Part shown: positions 13,853 through 21,829 of the stretch, one piece after another
Layout: the number at the start of each line of letters is the position of its first letter
Numbering within the stretch: the stretch's first letter is position 1
From: a virus
Virus record (IMG/VR): IMGVR_UViG_3300036851_000176
Span: 1-64,000 of that record
Length of the DNA: 64,000 bases
Direction: 5' to 3' (one strand)
Made by a program: the position numbers and the translations under genes
Notes under the pieces: generated by a model
Told to the model about the DNA's origin: nothing
Seen by the model: only the letters and a program-made list of their open reading frames with translations
The model's database searches: none

Positions 13853-14035
13853 ATGGTCCAACTCCTGCTCGACATCCGATCGCAGGCAACACGCAAAGAT
13901 CGGGCGTCAGAGGACAAGCCCTACCTCCTCACCGACCTGGAAATCATCGCCAGGAAGGCTCAGCAGGCCCTCGACGCGCGAGACGACGGCCCTCGCCCTC
14001 CCTTTTACGGAATGATGGAACTGGTGGGAGACTGA
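13853..14035 (+). CDS. Hypothetical helical protein (60 aa)
   Basis: Start with purine-rich GCGAAGAG upstream; ends in a TGATG junction. Helical (LLTDLEIIARKAQQALDARD). Function unknown. Confidence 0.55.
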   Translation: MVQLLLDIRSQATRKDRASEDKPYLLTDLEIIARKAQQALDARDDGPRPPFYGMMELVGD

Positions 14036-14334
14036 TGACCAGGATCAACGAAGAGGCTCTCGAAGCCGCTCGTCTTGCCGTCGAGGACGCTCTGATCGAA
14101 CTCAGGGATGCCCGCATCGGCATCCTGAACGGCGGCAACGGATTCGTCGTTCGCGAGTACGACGGAAAAGAGTCCTCGATCATGCGCATGAGCACGCGCG
14201 ACGGACTGCGTATTGGAATCAAGGCGTACCTGGCGGCGCTGGACGGCGAGTACGAAATGGAGCATGCTGACAACTGCAACGACTACACTGGATGCCAGGA
14301 AGGGTGCCGGTGGGTGCGAAAGGTGAGCGTATGA
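14035..14334 (+). CDS. Hypothetical protein (99 aa)
   Basis: TGATG junction start. Helical N-terminal half (EEALEAARLAVEDALIELRD), then a beta segment and three cysteines near the C-terminus (NCNDYTGCQEGCRW). Confidence 0.55.
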   Translation: MTRINEEALEAARLAVEDALIELRDARIGILNGGNGFVVREYDGKESSIMRMSTRDGLRIGIKAYLAALDGEYEMEHADNCNDYTGCQEGCRWVRKVSV

Positions 14335-14747
14335 TCCTGTTCGCGACCATTCTCGGCGCGGCCGTATTCTGCGCTCCGGCGAACGATGAAGGCCCAAGTC
14401 GGTTCTATCCAGGCTATGGGATCGTCATGGATCACACGCTTTGCCAGTCGTTGAAGCGCGCGCCAAAGGTGGATCAGAACACGGCCATCGCGGTTTACGT
14501 TCTCGCTCATGAAGAGGGTCACGCGCACGATCCAAGCGCTCTCGCCGAAGTAGAGGCTGGCGATTGCAATAGGCGAGGGAAGTGCGAAGGATTCGCCGAC
14601 TGTTGGGCTGTCGGGAACCTTGTGCTGGTCGCCCGCGCGGTCGGGTACTCGCAGAAGAACGCCCTGCGGATCCGCCGCCAAGTCCATGAATTTTTGTCCA
14701 ACGCCGTATCGAACTACGGCCCGATCCCGAGGAGCTGCTGGAGATGA
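14331..14747 (+). CDS. Secreted HExxH zinc metalloprotease-like protein
   Basis: 138 residues starting in an ATGA overlap. A short signal-like stretch (ILFATILGAAVFCA) is followed by VYVLAHEEGHAHD, a HExxH active site (His 60, Glu 61, His 64), and about 25 residues later by GKCEGFADCWAVGN, which matches the E/xxAD third-ligand region of neutral zinc metallopeptidases. Six cysteines fit an extracytoplasmic protein. It is small for a protease, so substrate and activity are unproven. A second HExxH protein is at 31450-31863. Confidence 0.68.
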   Translation: MILFATILGAAVFCAPANDEGPSRFYPGYGIVMDHTLCQSLKRAPKVDQNTAIAVYVLAHEEGHAHDPSALAEVEAGDCNRRGKCEGFADCWAVGNLVLVARAVGYSQKNALRIRRQVHEFLSNAVSNYGPIPRSCWR

Positions 14748-14905
14748 AATTCCGAGCAGAAATCGACGTGGAGATCGAGGCAGACTCAATCGAGACAGCC
14801 GACCGGCTGGCCGAAGAGGCTGCTGCGACGATCTTCCGAGCCAACAACAGCGGCACGATCGTGAGCGGCACTGTCGCCGCCGTCGCGCCCAGGAGGGAAT
14901 CATGA
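14744..14905 (+). CDS. Hypothetical protein (53 aa)
   Basis: A 54-codon frame with ATGA overlaps at both ends. Reads as one acidic helix (IEADSIETADRLAEEAAATI) after a beta strand; the pattern RAEIDVEIEADSIETADRLA resembles small phage proteins of the Arc/YcfA size class but is not identified. Confidence 0.55.
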   Translation: MKFRAEIDVEIEADSIETADRLAEEAAATIFRANNSGTIVSGTVAAVAPRRES

Positions 14906-15090
14906 AGATCCAGGACCACGAAATCGAATTGCGAGAGGGAGTCGTGATCGACCTCGACAGCGACCTCCAGCGCTCTACGTTCAAGTACATCATCGATTGC
15001 GGCCTGCGCGAAATCGCCGGTCCCGGCAACGAGGCCGCATACGGACAGATGCTCGTCTGGAAGGAACTCGCCCAGGAGGGTAAGACCTGA
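14902..15090 (+). CDS. Hypothetical protein (62 aa)
   Basis: ATGA overlap start, Shine-Dalgarno AGGAGG just upstream. Acidic protein (IQDHEIELREGVVIDLDSDL). Function unknown. Confidence 0.55.
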   Translation: MKIQDHEIELREGVVIDLDSDLQRSTFKYIIDCGLREIAGPGNEAAYGQMLVWKELAQEGKT

Positions 15091-15716
15091 TGAGCGCGCC
15101 AATGAAGGACTCTCCGCTGGTCTGGATCGATCTGGAGACAACCGGACTTGTGCCGGGTGTGGACCAGGTGATCGAGATCGGACTCGTCGCCACCGATGGT
15201 GATCTGCTTCCTCTTTTGGATGCGACGGATCGTCCGATCATTCCGTTCCAGACCATCCTCAGGCCAGAAGGTCTTCAGCTCGAGGACCTGGATCCGTTCA
15301 TCGTCGAGATGCACACGAAGAGCGGCCTGCTTCCGCAACTCTTCGATCGGGAGCCGGAGTCTGCGGCCGACCTGCTCGACCTCGATGAAGCCATCGCTGA
15401 TTGGGTACGCGTCGTGGCCTGTCAGCAAGAGGACTACCGACAGGGAGTGCTCATGGCCGGAAGCACGGTCGGTCAGTTCGACCGGCAGTTCTTCAAGATT
15501 CTCTGCCCGCAGGCGCACGCCATGTTTCAGTACAGGAACGTGGACGTGTCAAGCGTCAAGGAGATCGTCCGGCGATGGTATGGCGAGGAAGCCCTCTACA
15601 CGCATGGCAAGAAACTCCACCGTGCGCTGCCGGACATCGATGACTCGATCGCAGAACTTCGGCATTACCGAGCGGGCGCGTTCCGTTCGGAATGGAGAGG
15701 AATCACGATCAGGTAG
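15090..15716 (+). CDS. orn: Oligoribonuclease-like DEDDh 3'-5' exonuclease
   Basis: 208 residues. Motif I is VWIDLETTGL (Asp 14, Glu 16), GSTVGQFDRQFF supplies the motif II aspartate, and KLHRALPDIDDSIAELRHYR supplies the HxxxxD of motif III, closely following the oligoribonuclease signature. The family degrades 2-5 nt RNAs, and in a phage it may recycle nucleotides from degraded host RNA. TGATG junction with the upstream gene. Confidence 0.85.
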   Translation: MSAPMKDSPLVWIDLETTGLVPGVDQVIEIGLVATDGDLLPLLDATDRPIIPFQTILRPEGLQLEDLDPFIVEMHTKSGLLPQLFDREPESAADLLDLDEAIADWVRVVACQQEDYRQGVLMAGSTVGQFDRQFFKILCPQAHAMFQYRNVDVSSVKEIVRRWYGEEALYTHGKKLHRALPDIDDSIAELRHYRAGAFRSEWRGITIR

Positions 15717-15775
15717 TTGTCAGTTTAGGCAACGAAACCCTCGAGCTACCAATCCAAAATTTCGAAGGAGACTCA

Positions 15776-15976
15776 ATGCTCGAAAACCGAAAACCAGTAA
15801 GTGAAAAGTTCCTGGCCGATCTGGAACTGAGGCTCCGAACCCTGCACGAACGCCCCGTTCTGATCGACGCCGGTCTTGTGACCGACGACGGCCATTTCGT
15901 GAAAGGCACTCGTACTGAGGAGCCGATGAGCGAAACCGCGATCCAGAGGATCGTCGAGAGTTACCGTGATCGCTGA
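15776..15976 (+). CDS. Hypothetical protein (66 aa)
   Basis: Clear Shine-Dalgarno GAAGGAG before ATG 15776; an upstream in-frame start at 15692 would run into the orn gene. Charged, helical. The 59 bases between orn and this gene hold only the ribosome-binding site. Confidence 0.55.
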   Translation: MLENRKPVSEKFLADLELRLRTLHERPVLIDAGLVTDDGHFVKGTRTEEPMSETAIQRIVESYRDR

Positions 15977-16148
15977 TCGCCTCAAGGAAGCGCCCGAAGA
16001 TGTCCAGGATACGTTCGCTCGCGGGCGCGCGGCGCTTCAAGGACTCGAAGTCAACGACGGCAAACTCTCAAATCTGGACGAGGACGGCGTGGAGGCTCTG
16101 CGAGAGATGCTTCTTCTGCGCCAGGAACTAGGATGGGACGACGAATGA
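15966..16148 (+). CDS. Hypothetical helical protein (60 aa)
   Basis: GTG start overlapping the previous gene by 11 bases. Acidic, helical (GVEALREMLLLRQELGWDDE). Function unknown. Confidence 0.5.
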   Translation: MIADRLKEAPEDVQDTFARGRAALQGLEVNDGKLSNLDEDGVEALREMLLLRQELGWDDE

Positions 16149-16252
16149 ACGATCGGATGAACAAGAAGTACATGCGAGTGAAAGCCGAGCAGTGCGCGGG
16201 TCTGCTCGCCATGCGCCAGACTTTCACACCAAAGGAGTTGAAGCATGTTTAG
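16145..16252 (+). CDS. Hypothetical small basic protein (35 aa)
   Basis: Frame with an ATGA overlap upstream and an 8-base overlap with the deaminase start. Product MNDRMNKKYMRVKAEQCAGL... is basic and helical. Confidence 0.45.
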   Translation: MNDRMNKKYMRVKAEQCAGLLAMRQTFTPKELKHV

Positions 16253-16700
16253 TGAGAAATGGGAGCGCTACTTCATGGGCATGGCCCAATACGTCTCGAC
16301 CATCTCGAAGGACCCGAGCACTAAAGTCGGTGCTGTCATCGTCAACGAACTCAAAGAGATCGTCGGCACGGGCTACAACGGCTTCCCTCGCGGTGTCGAT
16401 GACCGAGAGGATCGGCTGAACGACAGGCCGACCAAGTACGCACTGGTCGTCCACGCCGAACTGAATGCGATCATTCAGGCCGGACATCGCGCTCGCGGCG
16501 GGACAATCTACGTATGGCCTCCGTTCGGACAACCTCCGTGCTGCTCCGGGTGCGCCAAGGCGATCATCCAGGCTGGCATCAAGCGAGTCGTCGGCTACAC
16601 GCCGGAAGGGACAGTTGAGCGTTGGTCGGAGGACCTGGCCGTCGCTCGTAGTCTGCTCGAAGAGGCAGGCGTGATGATGAACTACTGGAGCGAATCATGA
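16245..16700 (+). CDS. dCMP deaminase-like zinc enzyme
   Basis: 151 residues. ALVVHAELNAI carries the zinc-binding HAE with the catalytic glutamate (His 70, Glu 72) and PPCCSGCAKAII the PCxxC zinc ligands (Cys 100, Cys 103), the arrangement of deoxycytidylate deaminases. It converts dCMP to dUMP, the precursor of dTMP. Shine-Dalgarno AAGGAG lies just upstream. Confidence 0.88.
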   Translation: MFSEKWERYFMGMAQYVSTISKDPSTKVGAVIVNELKEIVGTGYNGFPRGVDDREDRLNDRPTKYALVVHAELNAIIQAGHRARGGTIYVWPPFGQPPCCSGCAKAIIQAGIKRVVGYTPEGTVERWSEDLAVARSLLEEAGVMMNYWSES

Positions 16701-17065
16701 ACATTCTGCTCGTAGATGACCATGACGTTGAGTCGCTTTCGTCGTTGCTCGAAATGCGCGACTACAGAGTGCAGACAGCGAAGTCGCTTCAAGGAGCGAT
16801 GGACGTACTCCTGCTCGATCAGGATGATCCTCAGTGCGACCCCGTCCACGTCGTGATCACGGATTACGACCTCGGCCCTCTGAGCAACGGTGACGGAGAT
16901 CAACTCTTGGCTGCGGTCAAGAGAAACTGGCCGACGATCGGAACGTGTCTTTGGAGTGGACTCGATCGCCCTCCGTGCGATGCTGCTGACCTCCAAATCA
17001 CCAAGATGGACATCGACGACCTCCTCGACTGGCTTAGGGAAGAGGCGCTGATTCATGGAGAGTGA
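16697..17065 (+). CDS. Stand-alone response-regulator receiver domain
   Basis: 122 residues covering one CheY-like fold: ILLVDDHDVESLSSLLEMRD gives the acidic pocket (Asp 7, Asp 8), VVITDYDLGPLSNGDGDQLL the phospho-acceptor (Asp 56), CLWSG the Thr/Ser switch (Ser 87) and ITKMDIDDLLDWL the conserved lysine (Lys 103). No output domain follows. Receiver domains accept phosphate from host histidine kinases, so it could intercept a host two-component pathway. ATGA overlap with the deaminase gene. Confidence 0.8.
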   Translation: MNILLVDDHDVESLSSLLEMRDYRVQTAKSLQGAMDVLLLDQDDPQCDPVHVVITDYDLGPLSNGDGDQLLAAVKRNWPTIGTCLWSGLDRPPCDAADLQITKMDIDDLLDWLREEALIHGE

Positions 17066-17071
17066 TAGAAC

Positions 17072-17326
17072 ATGATTGGCCACGAAGAATTTGCTCGCTT
17101 CCAGGCTCAGTGCTGCACAATGGAGAGCGCCGACGAAGTGCTGGCGGCGTGGGGAATCGACATGGAGGCATTCGCCATCATGGTCGATCAGTTCGCGCAC
17201 ATGCAGGCGGCTCAGGTTGAACCGATCGGGCCGTTGGCTCCGTATCAGGCTCTATACACGATGTTCCTGTCGGGGTTCGAGATGGGCTACCTGTCACGGC
17301 TCGAAGCGGAGTTGCAACAGGCATGA
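17072..17326 (+). CDS. Hypothetical protein (84 aa)
   Basis: ATG six bases after the receiver-domain gene, with GATAG rather than a Shine-Dalgarno upstream. Met-rich, mostly helical (MEAFAIMVDQFAHMQAAQVE). Function unknown. Confidence 0.55.
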   Translation: MIGHEEFARFQAQCCTMESADEVLAAWGIDMEAFAIMVDQFAHMQAAQVEPIGPLAPYQALYTMFLSGFEMGYLSRLEAELQQA

Positions 17327-17562
17327 AGACCATCGTTGCGTCCACGATCCGGCAGGCCGACCTAGCTGCTCGAATTCTTATGCTCGACCGCAAAGAGTGG
17401 CGCTATGCGAGCCGTATTGAGCACCTTAACGGCGTGTTCGCCGAGGACATCGTGATCGCGTACCCGACTCTCGGATTTGACTCAGCCATCGCGGAGATCT
17501 ATAGGTTCGCCCTTTATCGCTGCAATATGGCGATGATCGAACCAACCACGGTCACCACCTAA
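17323..17562 (+). CDS. Hypothetical protein (79 aa)
   Basis: ATGA overlap start. Alternating strands and helices (KTIVASTIRQADLAARILML). No family recognised. Followed by 68 non-coding bases before the secreted-protein gene. Confidence 0.5.
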   Translation: MKTIVASTIRQADLAARILMLDRKEWRYASRIEHLNGVFAEDIVIAYPTLGFDSAIAEIYRFALYRCNMAMIEPTTVTT

Positions 17563-17630
17563 GCGGCATTTCTGCCTCTTCACGTACCATGACGATGTCG
17601 ATCGACAAGCAAGACGAAAGGAGCAACTGA

Positions 17631-18062
17631 ATGAAGAAGTACCTCAGGTGGCTTCCTTTGCTGCTCGCTGCGGTGTCACTGGCTTTCGCCAGTGTCGCTG
17701 TCGCGGGTTCGCTGGACAAGCCACCGTCGCCACCCGGCCAGGATCCGTGCTCGCACGGAAACACCGGCAAGCCATGCAAACCCGATCCCCAGCCAACGAA
17801 TGGCAAGGACTGCGACAAGCATGGCAACAACGGAGGGGTGAACGAGGATCACTGCGCTGGCGTAACCACGCCACCAACGACCTCGTCGAATCCGCCGAGC
17901 AATCCACCGGCGAATCCTCCGGCAAAGCCGAACACGCCTTCGACTCCCGGCAAGCCTCCGGTCAACAAGCCTCCGGTCGCAAAGCCAGGAAAGCCGAAGC
18001 CGCAGGCTCCACCCGCTCGTCCGAATCGCCCCGCAACGGCGAAGCTGGCCCACACGACCTAA
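17631..18062 (+). CDS. Secreted Pro-rich protein adjacent to sortase
   Basis: 143 residues, Shine-Dalgarno AAAGGAG. A classical signal peptide (KKYLRWLPLLLAAVSLAFAS, cleavage near AVAG) is followed by two Cys/His/Gly/Asn-rich units (CSHGNTGKPC; CDKHGNNGGVNEDHC) and a long P/K/N/A tail (NPPSNPPANPPAKPNTPSTP) like wall-spanning regions. It ends KLAHTT; class E sortases recognise LAxTG, so this resembles a truncated sorting signal without the membrane segment. The sortase begins one base after its stop. Confidence 0.7.
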   Translation: MKKYLRWLPLLLAAVSLAFASVAVAGSLDKPPSPPGQDPCSHGNTGKPCKPDPQPTNGKDCDKHGNNGGVNEDHCAGVTTPPTTSSNPPSNPPANPPAKPNTPSTPGKPPVNKPPVAKPGKPKPQAPPARPNRPATAKLAHTT

Positions 18063-18063
18063 C

Positions 18064-18540
18064 GTGGGCATCGGCTGGCTACTAGCGGCAGCACTCGCGA
18101 TCTCGTCTCCTCCGGCGCACATACCGGAGGGGGCGCGGATCGGGGTCATAACTGTCCCTCGAATTCATCTGCGCGCCCGCGTCCTACAGGGCGGGATGAA
18201 TCTTTACACGAAAGACTGGCCTCGCACTCTTAACGGAGGTCCGGCTCACTACCCTGACACGTCTCTGCCCTGGCAGTACGGCACCATGGGCATCGCCGGT
18301 CACCGAGTCACACACACGCATCCATTCCTTCATCTGGATCGCATGCGTCGAGGCGACAAGATCTATCTCAAAACTCGCTATGGGACGTATACCTATCGGG
18401 TATACAAAGTGATCGTCGTACCGCCAAATGCGCTCTGGATTCTGAATGGGCGTAAGGTTCAGCACCTGGTTCTCACGGCCTGCAACCCGCCGCACTTCGC
18501 AACGACTCGCATCGCCGTGTTCGCTCGCCTGGTTACTTAA
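18064..18540 (+). CDS. Phage-encoded sortase, class E-like
   Basis: 158 residues from GTG. A hydrophobic signal anchor (GIGWLLAAALAI) precedes the sortase barrel: TMGIAGHRVTHTHPFLHLDR holds the catalytic His (about 80), LVLTACNPP the catalytic Cys (about 140) and FATTRIAVFARL the Arg (about 149). The GHR-x-PF-x-LD-x-GD layout is most like class E sortases of high-GC Gram-positives, which link LAxTG or LPxTG proteins to peptidoglycan. It faces the outside of the host membrane. Last + strand gene; its end overlaps a minus-strand gene tail-to-tail by 8 bases. Confidence 0.85.
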   Translation: MGIGWLLAAALAISSPPAHIPEGARIGVITVPRIHLRARVLQGGMNLYTKDWPRTLNGGPAHYPDTSLPWQYGTMGIAGHRVTHTHPFLHLDRMRRGDKIYLKTRYGTYTYRVYKVIVVPPNALWILNGRKVQHLVLTACNPPHFATTRIAVFARLVT

Positions 18541-18859
18541 CCGGTGCCGACCGACCGGAATTAGTCGGCTGCACGCAGTTGTCTTTCGGTCCTGCGATGT
18601 GAGTTCCTCCTGACCGAGAGCCTGCGTTAGCGATTCTCTCGCCACAAGTCGGAGGAGTGTATGTGCCAGCCGTCCCGGCCATGATCGCCATGAGGACGAC
18701 GAAGATCGTGAAGCCCCAGACGAGCCACGCGGTTGTCTCCCACGGCATCCACTTGCAATGGTCGCAGCCCTTCTCCTCCCTCTTCGATTTTCGGTCGTGT
18801 CTCCAGTCATCCCGGTCGGGGTCTGGATCGACAGGCGGGAATTGATGCGGTGAAAACAT
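18533..18859 (-). CDS. Single-pass membrane protein (108 aa)
   Basis: Charged N-terminal half with a CDHCK pair (DPDPDRDDWRHDRKSKREEK), then a membrane segment (AWLVWGFTIFVVLMAIMAGT) and an external tail with two cysteines. Converges with the sortase gene. Function unknown. Confidence 0.6.
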   Translation of the reverse strand: MFSPHQFPPVDPDPDRDDWRHDRKSKREEKGCDHCKWMPWETTAWLVWGFTIFVVLMAIMAGTAGTYTPPTCGERIANAGSRSGGTHIAGPKDNCVQPTNSGRSAPVK

Positions 18860-18872
18860 GGGTTACCAAAGT

Positions 18873-19136
18873 TTACACATCAATGGCAGCCTCGATGGCA
18901 GAAATCTCTCGCTGAGCGAACTCGATAACCATCTCTAGGAAGTCGATCAATTCCTTCTTCGAGGAACCACGAGCGGAGAAGGCCGTATCGCAGAGCATCG
19001 GATCGACCTGATCGTAGTCACCGCGCAGGAGAACGACAAAACCTCGCTTCTCTTTCCGCAAAGCTGAAAGAGCACGAGCCTGGACCTGATCAAACTCGTG
19101 GATCGCCTTTCCTCCCAGGGCGAACTCTCCCACCAT
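18873..19136 (-). CDS. Hypothetical protein (87 aa)
   Basis: AAGGA five bases before the ATG. Mixed alpha/beta (QARALSALRKEKRGFVVLLR, then a helical C-terminus). No family recognised. Probably co-transcribed with the 19144 gene seven bases upstream. Confidence 0.55.
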   Translation of the reverse strand: MVGEFALGGKAIHEFDQVQARALSALRKEKRGFVVLLRGDYDQVDPMLCDTAFSARGSSKKELIDFLEMVIEFAQREISAIEAAIDV

Positions 19137-19143
19137 GAGATCC

Positions 19144-20046
19144 TTATTTCAGGACTCGTGTGAGCGTGATCGTCTTCGCCGCACGTACCGTGTCAAGATG
19201 GGAGTCCAACCAGTCGATACAGCGCGTGAGTCCAGTGTCAAGCGGACTGGTCGAGAATGTGACCGCACGCTGCTCGAATAGAACCTGAGTTCCTACCTTG
19301 ACCTGCCACCAGCCGACCTTGGGAGACGGCGGAGGGGGAGGCGGAGGTGGCTGCTCTGGATTGACCTTGCCCCATGCGACCCACTGATCGCCCGTCATTG
19401 GCTCAGCAAGATAGACACCAAAGATCCGCCCCTGCTTATCGAGGCCAGCATAGGCGCTTGGCATCTCACCCCGATACGTCCCGCAGAGAGAGATGAGTGC
19501 ATCCTTCGGGATGCCGTAAATCTCTCCTTGCCCGAGCATCTGATCCAAGTTCGCGTGGCTGTCGGCGTCCGCCTTGTAGCACTCGACGAAGGCAGCCTTG
19601 ACGCCAAGAGAGGCAATCTTCTTCCACTTCGAGCCAGATCGGATCGTCGTATCGTTCGTCGGATCGTACAGGCCCCAGTAGGTCGTGACCACAGCGAGAG
19701 GCAGCGTGTTCCCCGCCGCCTTCAGTGCTTCTAGCGCCTGGACGCACGAGTCGTACTGCCCTGGCCCTTCGATCTGCGGCATGATTCCGTTCGGCTTGAA
19801 GTCGCGCACGATCTGAACGATGCTAGCGTCCATGACGTTCCAGAGAACGACAAAGATCCCTCCGTCCTGAAGGGTCTTCACATCGGCGGGCGTACACTGG
19901 CCGGTCTGGAGGCACACGGTCTTGAAGCCGGTGCTCTTCGCCCAATCGCGCAGAGCGCTGGCGTCCCCGAACCGATCACCCGGAGTGCCTGACATAAGCC
20001 CCCAGGCGACGAAAATCAACGGAGAAGGAAAGGGCGAAATTGGCAT
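19144..20046 (-). CDS. TIM-barrel-like protein with C-terminal beta domain
   Basis: 300 residues. Residues 1-225 show repeating strand/helix units (FKTVCLQTGQCTPADVKTLQ; GIFVVLWNVMDASIVQIVRD; TLPLAVVTTYWGLYDP; IFGVYLAEPMTGDQW) like glycoside-hydrolase-type barrels. An eight-proline linker (about 232-239) joins a small C-terminal domain. No catalytic pair can be named with confidence. Starts at a leaderless-type promoter and stands near the lysis genes, so a wall- or polysaccharide-directed role is possible. Confidence 0.5.
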   Translation of the reverse strand: MPISPFPSPLIFVAWGLMSGTPGDRFGDASALRDWAKSTGFKTVCLQTGQCTPADVKTLQDGGIFVVLWNVMDASIVQIVRDFKPNGIMPQIEGPGQYDSCVQALEALKAAGNTLPLAVVTTYWGLYDPTNDTTIRSGSKWKKIASLGVKAAFVECYKADADSHANLDQMLGQGEIYGIPKDALISLCGTYRGEMPSAYAGLDKQGRIFGVYLAEPMTGDQWVAWGKVNPEQPPPPPPPPSPKVGWWQVKVGTQVLFEQRAVTFSTSPLDTGLTRCIDWLDSHLDTVRAAKTITLTRVLK

Positions 20047-20052
20047 GCCCTC

Positions 20053-20058
20053 AGTGTA
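20053..20058 (-). promoter_or_regulatory. Leaderless-type promoter -10 (TACACT)
   Basis: TGaTACACT then GAGGGC then ATG 20046; extended -10 form with TG two bases before the hexamer, and no Shine-Dalgarno at the start. Confidence 0.55.
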
Positions 20059-20082
20059 TCACCTTCATCCTCGATACGCCAC

Positions 20083-20700
20083 TTACGAAGTCAGCGCGTT
20101 GAACGCCTTTCTGAACTCGCGGCGAGCGATCTTTGGCTCCCAGCAGTGAGGCTTGGGCGTGCTCGGATCGGGCACCGGCCAGCGGGCCGAGAACTCCGGC
20201 CCAAACAGATTGTAGATCTCCGAGGCGAGCATCATGTTGTCTGCCGTCTTCACTACTTCCGGATACGGGAAGATCAGGTTGAACCTCTCGGCGATGGCGA
20301 TTTCGAGTCGCTCCTCCGCCGCGAGGTAGAACTCACCGAAGCCCTCGGCCTTCTTGACTGGACGCGCCATGTCGCTGAGGTAGCCCTCGCTGCCGTCGTG
20401 CAGAAGCGTCGTCAGTAGCAGACGTACCGAAGCATTCGGCTTCAGGATCTCGCGGACGATCTTCAGGCACAGCGTGCAATGTTCAGCTACGGAATAAAAT
20501 TCCTTAGTATGGCCGGTGAAGCGACACTGGTTCGACAGCGAGTGGGCGATGTCGTCGATGTTGATGTCCTCTGGGTCGGGGTCCAGCGGGCGAATCCATC
20601 CGCCTGAGTACGTAGCGATGGCGTCCGGTGTGCTGGTCAGCAGGCCGTCCGCGTTCAGGACGGCGATCCCCTCTGCTGGCAGTTGTTCGGCTGCCCTCAT
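20083..20700 (-). CDS. HD-domain nucleotidase (YfbR-like)
   Basis: 205 residues; ATG 20700 has GGAAGGAG upstream. CRFTGHTKEFYSVAEHC, then LLHDGSEGYLSDMARPVK, then the later helical aspartate give the H...HD...D metal site of YfbR-type 5'-deoxynucleotidases, which remove phosphate from dNMPs. It is followed upstream by the GMP-reductase-like gene, pointing to purine or dNTP pool control. Confidence 0.78.
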   Translation of the reverse strand: MRAAEQLPAEGIAVLNADGLLTSTPDAIATYSGGWIRPLDPDPEDINIDDIAHSLSNQCRFTGHTKEFYSVAEHCTLCLKIVREILKPNASVRLLLTTLLHDGSEGYLSDMARPVKKAEGFGEFYLAAEERLEIAIAERFNLIFPYPEVVKTADNMMLASEIYNLFGPEFSARWPVPDPSTPKPHCWEPKIARREFRKAFNALTS

Positions 20701-20713
20701 GATCTGCTCCTTC

Positions 20714-21649
20714 CTAGGTTCGCTCGCGGAACGATTCTGCTCTCGCTCCGTCCGTGAGTTTGATCCACTCGGCATTCGTGTAGAGTTCGTAGAGGTTGCG
20801 CGCACCGGCATAACTGATGCCGGAGCGCAATCCCCACGCGAGCCTCTTCACGATGTCTTCGAGTGGCTCTTTCTCCTGTGTGATCGTAATGCTTACACCT
20901 TCTGGCGCGCGATGCCCGTTAAGCACGTTAGACGCGCAGCCGTAAAACTCTCCGTTGTTTGGAGCCTCCTTGGCGGAGGCGAAGAGACTCCCGATCATGA
21001 CCGCGACAGCACCAGCGGCCAGAGCCTTCACTACGTCCCCTGAGTTTCGGATCCCTCCGTCCGCGATGATCGGGGCCTCTGCGGCCTCGGCGCATTCCAT
21101 GATCGCAGAGAGTTGTGGCACTCCGAACCCGGTTACGGTGCGCGTCATGCACGCAGCTCCCGGACCGATGCCTACCTTGATCGTATCTGCTCCCGCCTCT
21201 TCCAGATCGAGCGTGCCCTCGGCGGTCGCGACGTTTCCGACCATCCAAGTCTCTCCTCGAATGCTCGCGTTGGTTGCGACAAATTCGAGCACAGGATCCG
21301 AATGGGCATGAGCAACGTCCAGACAGAATCGATAGCATCCAGCAAGCCGCAAGGCGTCAAGTCGGCGCTCGTCCAGACCGATCGCGCAATATGCATCGAA
21401 CCCGGCAACCGCCAGTTCTCGAATCTGGCTGGCGACATCTTGGAAGCGATGAATCACACCGATGCCTCCTAGTCCCCACATCTCACTCGCCAAATAGCCG
21501 TCCGTCACGCTCGGCATCGGTGCGGAGACAAAAGGAACCTCGTACTGGTCTCCTCCGAAACTTGTGGAAATGTCTGCGTCTGCGCGCGTGCGCAGGAGAC
21601 CTCTTTTAGGTCGGAGAAGTACGTCGTCGAAGGTGAGATAGTCTCTCAT
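20714..21649 (-). CDS. GMP reductase/IMP dehydrogenase family enzyme
   Basis: 311 residues. The [16 protein letters not shown] start, the active-site loop [20 protein letters not shown] (catalytic Cys 167), [20 protein letters not shown] and [18 protein letters not shown] define the IMPDH/GMPR barrel. There are no CBS domains, and the length and the end ([17 protein letters not shown]) suit GMP reductase, which makes IMP from GMP with NADPH; direction cannot be settled by sequence. ATG 21649 directly abuts the next gene. Confidence 0.85.
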   Translation of the reverse strand: MRDYLTFDDVLLRPKRGLLRTRADADISTSFGGDQYEVPFVSAPMPSVTDGYLASEMWGLGGIGVIHRFQDVASQIRELAVAGFDAYCAIGLDERRLDALRLAGCYRFCLDVAHAHSDPVLEFVATNASIRGETWMVGNVATAEGTLDLEEAGADTIKVGIGPGAACMTRTVTGFGVPQLSAIMECAEAAEAPIIADGGIRNSGDVVKALAAGAVAVMIGSLFASAKEAPNNGEFYGCASNVLNGHRAPEGVSITITQEKEPLEDIVKRLAWGLRSGISYAGARNLYELYTNAEWIKLTDGARAESFRERT

Positions 21650-21829
21650 TTACAGGATCAAGTGCGGCATGCCAGCAGCGCTACCGGGACAGGGTGCTCC
21701 TGCGACGGGATTGCGTTGACCACACGTAGCACATTCTAGCCCCTTTGCGACCTGTCCGGTAGCCCCTAGAACCCGTCGCTCCTTCTCGGCTCGCTTGCGT
21801 TTCCTTTTGTCACCGTGTTTCGGAGCCAC
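21650..21829 (-). CDS. Small basic CxxC protein (59 aa)
   Basis: GTG 21829 has GGAAGG upstream and is preferred over the ORF maximum at 21862. Basic stretch (KHGDKRKRKRAEKERR), then CATCG and one further Cys. Possibly binds nucleic acid; unidentified. Confidence 0.5.
   Translation of the reverse strand: MAPKHGDKRKRKRAEKERRVLGATGQVAKGLECATCGQRNPVAGAPCPGSAAGMPHLIL

Noticed and set aside
20083-21649. 2-aminoadenine (Z-genome) pathway
   Set aside because: HD and GMP-reductase-like genes alone are insufficient; no PurZ or MazZ was seen, and the replicase is DnaE-type, not the PolA-type DpoZ. Kept only as a purine-pool finding.
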